Origin: an uncultured Alistipes sp. | GTDB taxonomy: Bacteria > Bacteroidota > Bacteroidia > Bacteroidales > Rikenellaceae | Reading direction: 5' to 3' | Assembly (NCBI GenBank): GCA_937880705.1 | Contig: CALGRZ010000125.1 | Location: 1-24,689 of the forward strand | DNA length: 24,689 nucleotides | Shown here: positions 13,701 through 20,631 of the stretch, in pieces | How the letters are laid out: each line of letters starts with the position of its first letter | Numbering within the stretch: the first letter of the stretch is position 1 | Program-made: the position numbers and the translations under genes | Notes under the pieces: model-generated | Told to the model about the DNA's origin: nothing | Databases searched by the model: none | What the model saw: only the letters and a program-made list of their open reading frames with translations

Positions 13701-16400
13701 ATGAGCGCACGACCAAGAGCCAATATAGAGAGTAACGAAACACCCAAGATTGAGAAGAAGTATGTCGAGACACCGCTGATGAAGCAGTACTATGAGATCA
13801 AGGCGGTACACCCCGATGCTATACTGCTCTTCCGCGTGGGCGACTTCTACGAGACCTTTGGTGACGATGCCATAAAGGCCAGCAGCATACTTGGCATCAC
13901 CCTCACCAAGCGCGCCAACGGCTCGGCATCGTCGGTGGAGTTGGCCGGTTTCCCCTACCACGCCCTGGACACCTATATGCCCAAGTTGGTGAGGGCAGGT
14001 GAGCGTGTGGCTATATGCGAGCAGCTTGAGGATCCGAAGCTGACCAAGAAGCTGGTTAAGCGTGGCGTGATCGAGATGGTGACCCCGGGCATCGTGCTCG
14101 GCGAAAACCTCATCTCGGGCAAGGAGAATACGTTTTTAGCCTCGGTATATTTTGGTCGCAACATTACGGGTATCGCACTGATGGATGTGTCGACAGGCGA
14201 ATACTACGTTGCCGAGGGCGACGATGTCTATATCGACAAGCTCATATCCAACTTCCAACCCAAAGAGATAGTCTTTCAGCGTGGCTACGAGGAGCGTTTC
14301 CATGATGCCTTTGGCAGCAGCCACTACACCTACCGCCTTGACGAGTGGGTCTTTGCCGAGAATGTCAACCGCGACAAGCTGTGCAAGCAGTTGGGCGTAC
14401 CCTCGCTTAAGGGCTTCGGCGTGGAGGCCATGAGTGCCGGTATATCGGCCGCAGGTGCCATACTCTACTACTTGGAGTTCACCGAACACCACCACACGGC
14501 ACACATCTCGACAATATCGCGCATCGACCGCGAAGATACGGTATGGATCGACAAGTTCACCATCCGCAACCTCGAGCTCTTCAGCTCCAACGCCTCGACA
14601 TCGAAGTGCAGCTTCACGGAGGTCATCGACCGCACGCTGACAGCCATGGGTGGCCGCCAGCTGAAGCGATGGGTGGCCATGCCGCTGATGGATCTCGACA
14701 AGATACGTTTCAGACAGGACATCGTCGAGTTATTTACTACCGACCGCGAGCTTGCCGAGGCGATGCGCGAGCAGATAGCACTTATCGGCGACATGGAGCG
14801 CATAGCCTCACGCATAGCCACACAACGCATCACACCGCGCGAGCTGGTACAGCTCAAACACTCACTCGCCGCCGTGGAGATGCTTCAGTCGATGATGATA
14901 TCTACGGACCACGAGGCACTACACCGCATAGCCTCATCGGTGGAGCCTTTGGTGGAGGTGCGCGAGCGTCTCGAGAGGGAGATATACCCCGACCCCGAGA
15001 CCAACCAGATACAGCGTGGCGGCATCATTGCCGATGGCGTATCGGCCGAGCTTGATGACCTGCGACGTATAGCCCTCCATGGCAAGGACTACCTGCACTC
15101 GCTGCAACAGCGCGAGAGTGAGGCCACAGGCATACCCTCGCTTAAGGTGGCCTACAACAACGTCTTTGGCTACTACATCGAGGTGCGCAACACCCACAAA
15201 GATAAGGTGCCCGAGAGCTGGATACGCAAGCAGACACTCACCGGTGCCGAGCGATATATCACCGAGGAGCTTAAGGAGTACGAGCAGAAGATCATGGGTG
15301 CCGAGGAGCGCATACTGCAGATCGAGGCACAGATATATGCCGAGATCATCGCCTTCATATCGCGCCACCTCGCTCCGTTGCAGCGCGATGCCCGCATAGT
15401 GGCAAACATGGACTGTCTGCAATCGATGGCACGTCTGGCCGAGGAGCGCAAGTATGTACGTCCTGCGGTGGACGACTCCTCGATTATCGACATCAAGCAG
15501 GGTCGCCACCCCGTGATCGAGACCCTCATGCCCATAGGCGAGGAGTATATCCCCAATGATGTGTATCTGGACAACGAGAGCCAGCAGATCATCATCATCA
15601 CCGGCCCCAACATGTCGGGTAAGTCGGCACTATTGCGCCAGACTGCACTCATTGTGCTACTCGCGCAGATGGGCTCCTTCGTACCTGCCAAGGAGGCGCG
15701 TATCGGCATTGTGGATAAGATCTTCACCCGCGTGGGTGCCTCGGATAACCTATCGGAGGGCGAGTCAACATTTATGGTCGAGATGCTCGAGTCGGCAAGC
15801 ATCCTGAACAACATCTCGGAGCGAAGCCTGGTGCTACTCGATGAGATTGGCCGTGGCACAAGCACCTACGACGGCATCTCTATCGCATGGGCGATGGTCG
15901 AGTACCTGCACAACAATGCGCAGGGCGCGGCCAAGACCCTCTTCGCCACACACTACCACGAACTTAACGAGCTGGAAAATATGCTCCCCAGGGTTAAGAA
16001 CTACCACGTCACTGTCAAGGAGGTAGACAAGAGCATCGTCTTCCTACGCAAACTTGTACGCGGTGGCACGGAGCACTCGTTCGGTATCCATGTTGCACGC
16101 ATGGCGGGTATGCCACGCTCTGTCGTGGCGCGTGCCGAGGCCATACTGTCAAACCTGGAGAAGGTGTATGGCTCGGGAGAGATAGTCCCCAGCAGCAGCC
16201 TCAAGCAGCGCAATAAGCGACGCGCAGTAGCCGAGTCGGCCATAGAGACCAAGGACAACATCCAACTCTCGATGTTTCAACTCGACGACCCCGTACTCAT
16301 TGAGATACGCGACCGCATCAAGGGTCTGGACATAGACTCACTCACACCGCTCGAGGCACTGAACAAGCTCAACGAGATTAAGCGCATAACGGGTCTTTAG
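13701..16400 (+). CDS. mutS: DNA mismatch repair protein MutS
   Basis: MutS recognises base mismatches and small loops and, with ATP, recruits MutL. The product from ATG 13701 has 899 residues; the frame extends up to 13596, but the promoter sits in that extension and the added residues do not resemble MutS. The mismatch-reading Phe-x-Glu motif is at Phe49-Tyr50-Glu51 (FRVGDFYETFG). The ATPase has Walker A GPNMSGKS at residues 635-642, Walker B LVLLDEIGRGTSTYDG with Asp714-Glu715, and the signature region ASDNLSEGESTFMVEM between them; FATHYHEL follows. Domain order (mismatch-binding, connector, core/lever, clamp, ATPase, C-terminal helix) is complete and there is no sign of inactivation. It is monocistronic with its own promoter. 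Confidence 0.98.
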   Translation: MSARPRANIESNETPKIEKKYVETPLMKQYYEIKAVHPDAILLFRVGDFYETFGDDAIKASSILGITLTKRANGSASSVELAGFPYHALDTYMPKLVRAGERVAICEQLEDPKLTKKLVKRGVIEMVTPGIVLGENLISGKENTFLASVYFGRNITGIALMDVSTGEYYVAEGDDVYIDKLISNFQPKEIVFQRGYEERFHDAFGSSHYTYRLDEWVFAENVNRDKLCKQLGVPSLKGFGVEAMSAGISAAGAILYYLEFTEHHHTAHISTISRIDREDTVWIDKFTIRNLELFSSNASTSKCSFTEVIDRTLTAMGGRQLKRWVAMPLMDLDKIRFRQDIVELFTTDRELAEAMREQIALIGDMERIASRIATQRITPRELVQLKHSLAAVEMLQSMMISTDHEALHRIASSVEPLVEVRERLEREIYPDPETNQIQRGGIIADGVSAELDDLRRIALHGKDYLHSLQQRESEATGIPSLKVAYNNVFGYYIEVRNTHKDKVPESWIRKQTLTGAERYITEELKEYEQKIMGAEERILQIEAQIYAEIIAFISRHLAPLQRDARIVANMDCLQSMARLAEERKYVRPAVDDSSIIDIKQGRHPVIETLMPIGEEYIPNDVYLDNESQQIIIITGPNMSGKSALLRQTALIVLLAQMGSFVPAKEARIGIVDKIFTRVGASDNLSEGESTFMVEMLESASILNNISERSLVLLDEIGRGTSTYDGISIAWAMVEYLHNNAQGAAKTLFATHYHELNELENMLPRVKNYHVTVKEVDKSIVFLRKLVRGGTEHSFGIHVARMAGMPRSVVARAEAILSNLEKVYGSGEIVPSSSLKQRNKRRAVAESAIETKDNIQLSMFQLDDPVLIEIRDRIKGLDIDSLTPLEALNKLNEIKRITGL

Positions 16401-16441
16401 CACGAAGTGGCGCAATATTAGGAATTTAGGATATTTATACT

Positions 16442-16449
16442 TATCTTTG
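16442..16449 (+). promoter_or_regulatory. -7 element just upstream of the unknown membrane protein gene
   Basis: TATCTTTG is a perfect -7 match that ends only 5 bases before the ATG at 16455. By the spacing seen for other promoters here, transcription would start at or next to the ATG, so the message may be leaderless. No clear -33 TTG is visible. Confidence 0.55.
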
Positions 16450-16454
16450 CCCCG

Positions 16455-17210
16455 ATGACAACACAGGAGCAGTACATAGAGCGACTCAAAGAGCTGGTGA
16501 GCGCGAAGTATGGGCGACGCCCCTCGACCGAGGAGGAGTTTACGGAGTTGGCGCAGATTGTTGCCGAGAAGACGGCGATAAATCTCGAGATAGCCTCTCT
16601 GAAGCACCTCTTTGCCCCCGTTACGCGCAACAGCGTAGCACCGCGCCCCATCACGCTATCGACCCTCGCTCGCTATGTAGGTTATGCAGGCTGGGCAGAC
16701 TTCTGCACCGCCCGCGATGTGTTGCCCGCCAACGACACAGAGCTTATCCCCGTGACACACCGCTGGGGCGTCATGCTGCTCACCATATCGGCAGTCGTCG
16801 TGGTCATCATCACAGCCATAGTGCTGCTGCGAGGCAACAAAGAGGAGGTCACAGTAAGCGAGTCGATGGAGGCTGTCGAGGCTGTATATGATCGTTTCGC
16901 GCCTGTCAAGGAGGAGTGGACAGCTGCTACGACGGAGTACTGCAACGCTCTGCGCGAATACTACGACGAGAGCAACATCGACGGTTATATCACCCATGTC
17001 GAGGGTGTCAACAAGGAGTATATCTCACAACTGCGAGCCAACATCGAGCGCGACATAGCACGCTACGCCGTGACAAACAATATCACCATTGATGATGCCA
17101 CCATCGCCCGCACGGCAGATGCCATAGCACTTATCTGTGAGCGCATGTGTGACAACCTGCTTGTTGAGGCCCGCGCAGTAAAGGCTGCGGCAGTCGAAGA
17201 AGAGATTTAG
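16455..17210 (+). CDS. Unrecognised single-pass membrane protein
   Basis: A 251-residue protein not recognised by family. Residues 1-100 are helical and charged; RPITLSTLARYVGYAGWADFC (split here as RPITLSTLARY and VGYAGWADFC, about residues 62-83) resembles a motif seen in various Bacteroidota proteins with short N-terminal helical domains. One membrane helix spans about residues 104-124 (VMLLTISAVVVVIITAIVLL). Residues 125-251 are acidic and helical with no cysteine pairs until near the end, and no catalytic motif. It follows mutS by 54 bp but has its own -7 element. Its last codons (EEI and stop) form the first copy of a 38-bp tandem repeat. Function cannot be assigned. Confidence 0.7.
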   Translation: MTTQEQYIERLKELVSAKYGRRPSTEEEFTELAQIVAEKTAINLEIASLKHLFAPVTRNSVAPRPITLSTLARYVGYAGWADFCTARDVLPANDTELIPVTHRWGVMLLTISAVVVVIITAIVLLRGNKEEVTVSESMEAVEAVYDRFAPVKEEWTAATTEYCNALREYYDESNIDGYITHVEGVNKEYISQLRANIERDIARYAVTNNITIDDATIARTADAIALICERMCDNLLVEARAVKAAAVEEEI

Positions 17211-17302
17211 GCTACTGAGAAGAGGAACAGGCGGCTGAAGAGATTTAGGCTATGGAGAATAGGAGCAGGTGGCTGAAGAGATTTAGGCTATTCGGAAGAG
17301 GA
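17199..17302 (+). repeat. 38-bp tandem repeat spanning the 3' end of the unknown membrane protein gene
   Basis: GAAGAGATTTAGGCTA occurs at 17199-17214, 17237-17252 and 17275-17290, a strict 38-bp period; the rest of units 1 and 2 is about 80 percent alike and unit 3 fades after 17302. The stop codon of the gene lies inside unit 1, and units 2 and 3 repeat the same GAA GAG ATT TAG end-of-gene sequence in noncoding DNA. Confidence 0.85.
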
Positions 17303-17313
17303 GAGCTATATAC

Positions 17314-17360
17314 CACATAGATAGAGCCCCGAGGGATCACCTCGGGGCTCTATCTATGTG
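17314..17360. terminator. Perfect 21-bp hairpin between convergent genes
   Basis: Positions 17314-17334 pair without mismatch with 17340-17360 around a GATCA loop (core GAGCCCCGAGG/CCTCGGGGCTC). It lies between the membrane protein gene ending at 17210 and the phosphate transporter gene ending at 17387 on the other strand. No T-tract follows on either strand, so it may end both transcripts by a mechanism other than simple intrinsic termination or protect 3' ends. Confidence 0.7.
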
Positions 17361-17386
17361 TATCGATCGAAGAGACTCCCGACCGA

Positions 17387-19600
17387 TTAGTTTACGAAGT
17401 GCTCCAACGACTTCATGATGTTTCGAGAGTGCAAAATCATCGTCTTGGTCTCGGTAAGGATATTGAAGAAGAGCATGTTGGCCGATGACGAGCCACCCGT
17501 ATCGCGCAGACGGCGCAACTGGTTCTGCATAACCTCATCAATCAGATCAAACATCTCGTCACGCTTGGTGAGCACAACATCCATATCCTCGAAGGTGCGT
17601 GTGCGGAGCATATTGTTGATCTGGTTGAAGATATCCTCCACGCGGTCGTTGATGCGCTTAAGGTCGTAGACCTGCTCCTTGGAAAGGCCCGTATGGTTGT
17701 TGTCGACATGCTTATAGCAGGGGCGGGTGATATGCAGCAGCGCCTTGCTTGTCTCGGAGATGTAGTCCACAACCTGAACGTAGAAGTGGCCGGTGTTGAC
17801 ATCGCTATCCTCGAGCGTGCGCAACAAGGGGATAATCTCGTACTTCTGCTGGCGTGTAGAGTAGTAGAACTCCTCGGCCTCACGCACCTGCTCGCGTAGC
17901 ACCTTGCGGTTCTCCTTAAATACGGCAACGATCGTGCGATCGTAGATATGTGTCACCTTCTCCATAGATGCACACACATGCTCGGTATAGGTGATAAGTG
18001 CCTCCTCGGGGCTCTGCTTGAGCGTATCGCCAATCTTTGCCACAGCCGACTCCTCAGCCTCCTTCTCAACTGACTTCTTGCTCGAGAGGTTGCTCTTGAT
18101 GACCAGATAGCCACACAACAGCGTAACGGCGATAATGGCGATCTTGCCACCATATACCAAGACGAGGGTTACACCAAGGGCGATAAGGAAACCGCCCACG
18201 GCCGTCACGAACCAACCCATGATCACGGTCATAACGCCCGTAATACGGTAAACGGCACTCTCACGACCCCACGCACGGTCAGCCAGCGACGAGCCCATCG
18301 ACACCATAAATACGACGTAGGTGGTCGAGAGTGGCAACTTAAGCTGCGTACCTATAGATATAAGGATAGCGGCGGCGGTGAGGTTCACCGTAGCACGGAT
18401 AAGGTCGTAGTTGGCATCGGTACGCTCCTCCTCGGGCAGGGGATCAAAGCGGTGATTGATGAAGTCAATAACGCGGTTAGGCGTGATAGCGGCCAACGCA
18501 TCATTCATCATACGGGCACCACGCACAATACCTCGCGAGGCGGGCATTGCATCGGCATTGGGCTGTGTGGTCTCGCTCTGCGATGAGAGTTTGCGCTCGG
18601 TCTCAATCACACGCATAGCCTTCTTCGAGGTGAAAAGCGTGACAACCATAACGATACCGGCAGCACACATAATCCAGAAGTTGGCCTGCGTAGGCTCCGA
18701 CAGCGCAGCCATAGAGCCGAGGTCGGCACCCGCACCGTGGGCATAGACATAGGAGTCATAGCCGGCATAGGGCACACCGATGAAGTTCACAAGGTCGTTA
18801 CCCGCAAAGGCCAAGGCAAGCGAGAAGGTACCGGCCAGGATAGATACGCGCAGGATATTGACCCTACAACGCTGCAACACCCAGAGAAGCAACGAGCTGC
18901 CGGCCCACAAGATGAGCAGTGCAAGACCCGTATTGGTGTTTACAAACTCCTTGAGCACCTCGGGGATAAGTGTTGTGCTCTTCAGGCCCTTGAAGATGGT
19001 GAAGTAGATGATACCCGCCAGCGTAATGCCGCACCACAGGGCACCGAAGCGCGAGAACATCTTATTGTATCGGAAGGTGAAGAGCAGTCGCGAGAGGTAC
19101 ATCAGCAGGTGGCCGGTCAGGAAGGCCAGCACCACCGAGAGCAGGATACCCGACACGATAGCCAGGGCGTTACCCGAATTGATAAACTCGCCAAGCGAGG
19201 CATCGGTCATGCCACCCCAGATGTTGTAGAGGGCAAGGGCCATAGCCGAGCCGAGCAAGCCAAAGACCAGCGACACGGTGGTCGACGTGGGCAGACCCAG
19301 CGAGTTGTATATATCCAGAAGGATGATGTTGGAGAGCATCATACCAAGGAACAAGATCATGATCTCCTGATAGGAGAACATCTCGGGATAGAAGACACCG
19401 CTACGCGCCACATCCATCATACCGCTCGATGTCATAACACCGACCATAACACCGGCACCGGCAATAGCCAGGATGACATTCTTCTTGGCTACCTTCGAGC
19501 CAAAGGCCGAATTGAGGAAGTTTACCGCATCGTTAGAGACACCGACAATGATGCCGATTACGGCCAACAGTGCCAACGTGATAACAATAAATAGATCCAT
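17387..19600 (-). CDS. PiT family inorganic phosphate transporter with C-terminal PhoU-like domain
   Basis: A 737-residue cation-coupled phosphate permease. The PHO4 signature appears twice: GVSNDAVNFLNSAFGS (from Gly20) with GLPTSTTVSLVFGLLG in the first half, and LPLSTTYVVFMVSMGSS in the second half (about residues 415-435). About ten to twelve hydrophobic helices end near residue 505. The last 230 or so residues are soluble and helical (from SKKSVEKEAEESAVAKIGDTL, quoted in part) and resemble PhoU/DUF47 proteins, which in other bacteria are separate genes next to pit. A fusion of this kind is common in Bacteroidota and suggests that the cytoplasmic PhoU-like part gates transport or reports phosphate status. 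Divergent from the response regulator gene; its promoter region has 11-bp direct repeats and its leader a terminator-like hairpin. Confidence 0.92.
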   Translation of the reverse strand: MDLFIVITLALLAVIGIIVGVSNDAVNFLNSAFGSKVAKKNVILAIAGAGVMVGVMTSSGMMDVARSGVFYPEMFSYQEIMILFLGMMLSNIILLDIYNSLGLPTSTTVSLVFGLLGSAMALALYNIWGGMTDASLGEFINSGNALAIVSGILLSVVLAFLTGHLLMYLSRLLFTFRYNKMFSRFGALWCGITLAGIIYFTIFKGLKSTTLIPEVLKEFVNTNTGLALLILWAGSSLLLWVLQRCRVNILRVSILAGTFSLALAFAGNDLVNFIGVPYAGYDSYVYAHGAGADLGSMAALSEPTQANFWIMCAAGIVMVVTLFTSKKAMRVIETERKLSSQSETTQPNADAMPASRGIVRGARMMNDALAAITPNRVIDFINHRFDPLPEEERTDANYDLIRATVNLTAAAILISIGTQLKLPLSTTYVVFMVSMGSSLADRAWGRESAVYRITGVMTVIMGWFVTAVGGFLIALGVTLVLVYGGKIAIIAVTLLCGYLVIKSNLSSKKSVEKEAEESAVAKIGDTLKQSPEEALITYTEHVCASMEKVTHIYDRTIVAVFKENRKVLREQVREAEEFYYSTRQQKYEIIPLLRTLEDSDVNTGHFYVQVVDYISETSKALLHITRPCYKHVDNNHTGLSKEQVYDLKRINDRVEDIFNQINNMLRTRTFEDMDVVLTKRDEMFDLIDEVMQNQLRRLRDTGGSSSANMLFFNILTETKTMILHSRNIMKSLEHFVN

Positions 19601-19626
19601 ATTTAATAAGTTTGAGGGCGTAACCT

Positions 19627-19669
19627 AAAAAAAGAGAACCTGCCTCGGGGCGAAGACCCCAAAGCAGGT
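19627..19669 (-). terminator. Terminator/attenuator hairpin in the leader of the phosphate transporter gene
   Basis: On the minus strand ACCTGCTTTGGGG (19669-19657) pairs with CCCCGAGGCAGGT (19650-19638) in a 13-bp stem with two G-U pairs and a 6-base TCTTCG loop, then TCTC and seven T residues (19633-19627). It sits between the -7 element at 19727-19720 and the ATG at 19600, so transcripts started there would meet it about 50 nt in and could stop after about 90 nt. No other minus-strand gene lies upstream that it could serve. A five-codon frame MDAHA (19698-19681, minus) ends just before it. Confidence 0.65.
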
Positions 19670-19719
19670 AGCTCTATATTTTATGCATGCGCATCCATAG
19701 TTACATTTTATCGTTGCTA

Positions 19720-19765
19720 CAAAGTTAGTGGATAATTGTTACATTTTTGTTACATTTTTGTTAAG
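19720..19765 (-). promoter_or_regulatory. Phosphate transporter promoter with Pho-box-like 11-bp direct repeats
   Basis: The minus-strand -7 element TAACTTTG (19727-19720) has no TTG at the -33 position. Instead TGTTACATTTT occurs twice in tandem on the plus strand (19737-19747, 19748-19758) and a third partial copy TGTTAAG starts at 19759, a strict 11-bp period that covers the expected -33 region. Response regulators of the OmpR/PhoB class bind 11-bp direct repeats, and the gene for one lies 170 bp away. Two further GTAACA copies (19771-19776, 19780-19785) lie in the opposite sense just beyond. Confidence 0.6.
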
Positions 19766-19825
19766 CCGTTGTAACATCTGTAACATAAATAGTCACTCAT
19801 TAAGGTAAAATATCCGAATAAAAGG

Positions 19826-19856
19826 TTGTATGATTTGCAGAATTATATTAAATTTG
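19826..19856 (+). promoter_or_regulatory. Distal promoter of the two-component operon
   Basis: TAAATTTG (19849-19856) preceded by TTG (19826-19828) with 20-bp spacing. Predicted start near 19860 gives a leader of about 73 nt to the ATG at 19933. Confidence 0.65.
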
Positions 19857-19888
19857 TGGAGTTTATGGCCATTTAAGCCACAAAAGTA

Positions 19889-19896
19889 TAACTTTG
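19889..19896 (+). promoter_or_regulatory. Proximal -7 element of the two-component operon
   Basis: TAACTTTG is a perfect -7 match 36 bases before the ATG at 19933, without a clear -33 TTG. With the element at 19849 it would give two tandem promoters 40 bp apart. The rest of the 332-bp gap 19601-19932 holds the transporter leader, hairpin and repeats listed separately. Confidence 0.6.
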
Positions 19897-19932
19897 CAAC
19901 AGGCAAGTGTTACACGAAACATTATTACAAAA

Positions 19933-20631
19933 ATGAGACAATATCGCATACTGGTTGTCGACGACGAGGAGTCGTTGTGCGAGATTTTGAAGTTCAACCT
20001 CGAACGCGAGGGTTACGCCGTAGTTACTGCACAGAGCGCAGAGGAGGCTCTTGCTCTGGAGCTTGGCAGTTTTGACCTTGCCATACTCGACGTGATGATG
20101 GGCGAGTTAAGCGGCTTCAGCCTCGCAAAGATACTGCGCAAGAGGGCCGAGACGGCTACCCTACCGATAATCTTCTGCACGGCACGCGACACCGAAGAGG
20201 ATAAGATACGAGGGTTGGACATTGGCGCAGACGACTACATAGCCAAGCCCTTCTCGCTAGCGGAGGTGATGGCGCGCGTGCGTAGCGTACTGCGACGCTC
20301 GAACCACAACGTCGAGCCGCAGCAGACCTCCGTCGAGGAGGGTGTGATACGCTACGAGACACTCGTTGTAAATACCCTGAACAAGCGCGTCACGATAGAC
20401 GACGAGGATGTGTCGCTCACGCGCAAAGAGTTTGACATATTGGTCATGTTGCTCTCATCGCGAGGCACAATCTTCTCGCGCGAACAGATCATGAAGCGCG
20501 TATGGAGTGACGAGGTGGTGGTGCTGGATCGTACCATAGATGTCAACATCACCCGCATGCGCAAGAAACTTGGCAAATATGGTAATCACATTATAACACG
20601 AACAGGATATGGCTATGGATTCGAAGGATAA
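19933..20631 (+). CDS. OmpR/PhoB-class response regulator
   Basis: A 232-residue two-component regulator. The receiver domain (residues 1-120) has Asp10-Asp11, phospho-acceptor Asp52 (LAILDVMMG), Thr82 (CTARD) and Lys104 (AKPF). The C-terminal winged helix (about 135-232) ends in VNITRMRKKLGKYGNHIITR and GYGYGFEG, typical of OmpR-type DNA binding. A frame from TTG 19894 is longer, but the -7 element at 19889-19896 overlaps it, so ATG 19933 is chosen. The histidine kinase gene overlaps its end by 23 bp. Bacteroidales regulators of this kind are annotated as PhoB/PhoP- or RprY-like; position opposite pit-phoU and the 11-bp repeats favour phosphate control, but that is inference. Confidence 0.93.
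   Translation: MRQYRILVVDDEESLCEILKFNLEREGYAVVTAQSAEEALALELGSFDLAILDVMMGELSGFSLAKILRKRAETATLPIIFCTARDTEEDKIRGLDIGADDYIAKPFSLAEVMARVRSVLRRSNHNVEPQQTSVEEGVIRYETLVVNTLNKRVTIDDEDVSLTRKEFDILVMLLSSRGTIFSREQIMKRVWSDEVVVLDRTIDVNITRMRKKLGKYGNHIITRTGYGYGFEG

Noticed and set aside
15173..15865. 230-codon minus-strand open frame inside mutS
   Set aside because: Serine/arginine-rich shadow of the MutS ATPase region without independent start signals.
17199..17302. Possible CRISPR array
   Set aside because: The 38-bp units are contiguous without spacers, diverge from each other, and overlap the end of a coding gene; no cas genes are nearby.
18737..19594. 285-codon plus-strand open frame opposite the phosphate transporter
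   Set aside because: Highly charged low-complexity product with no signal or domain, lying antisense to the conserved membrane helices of PiT; a by-product of codon bias.
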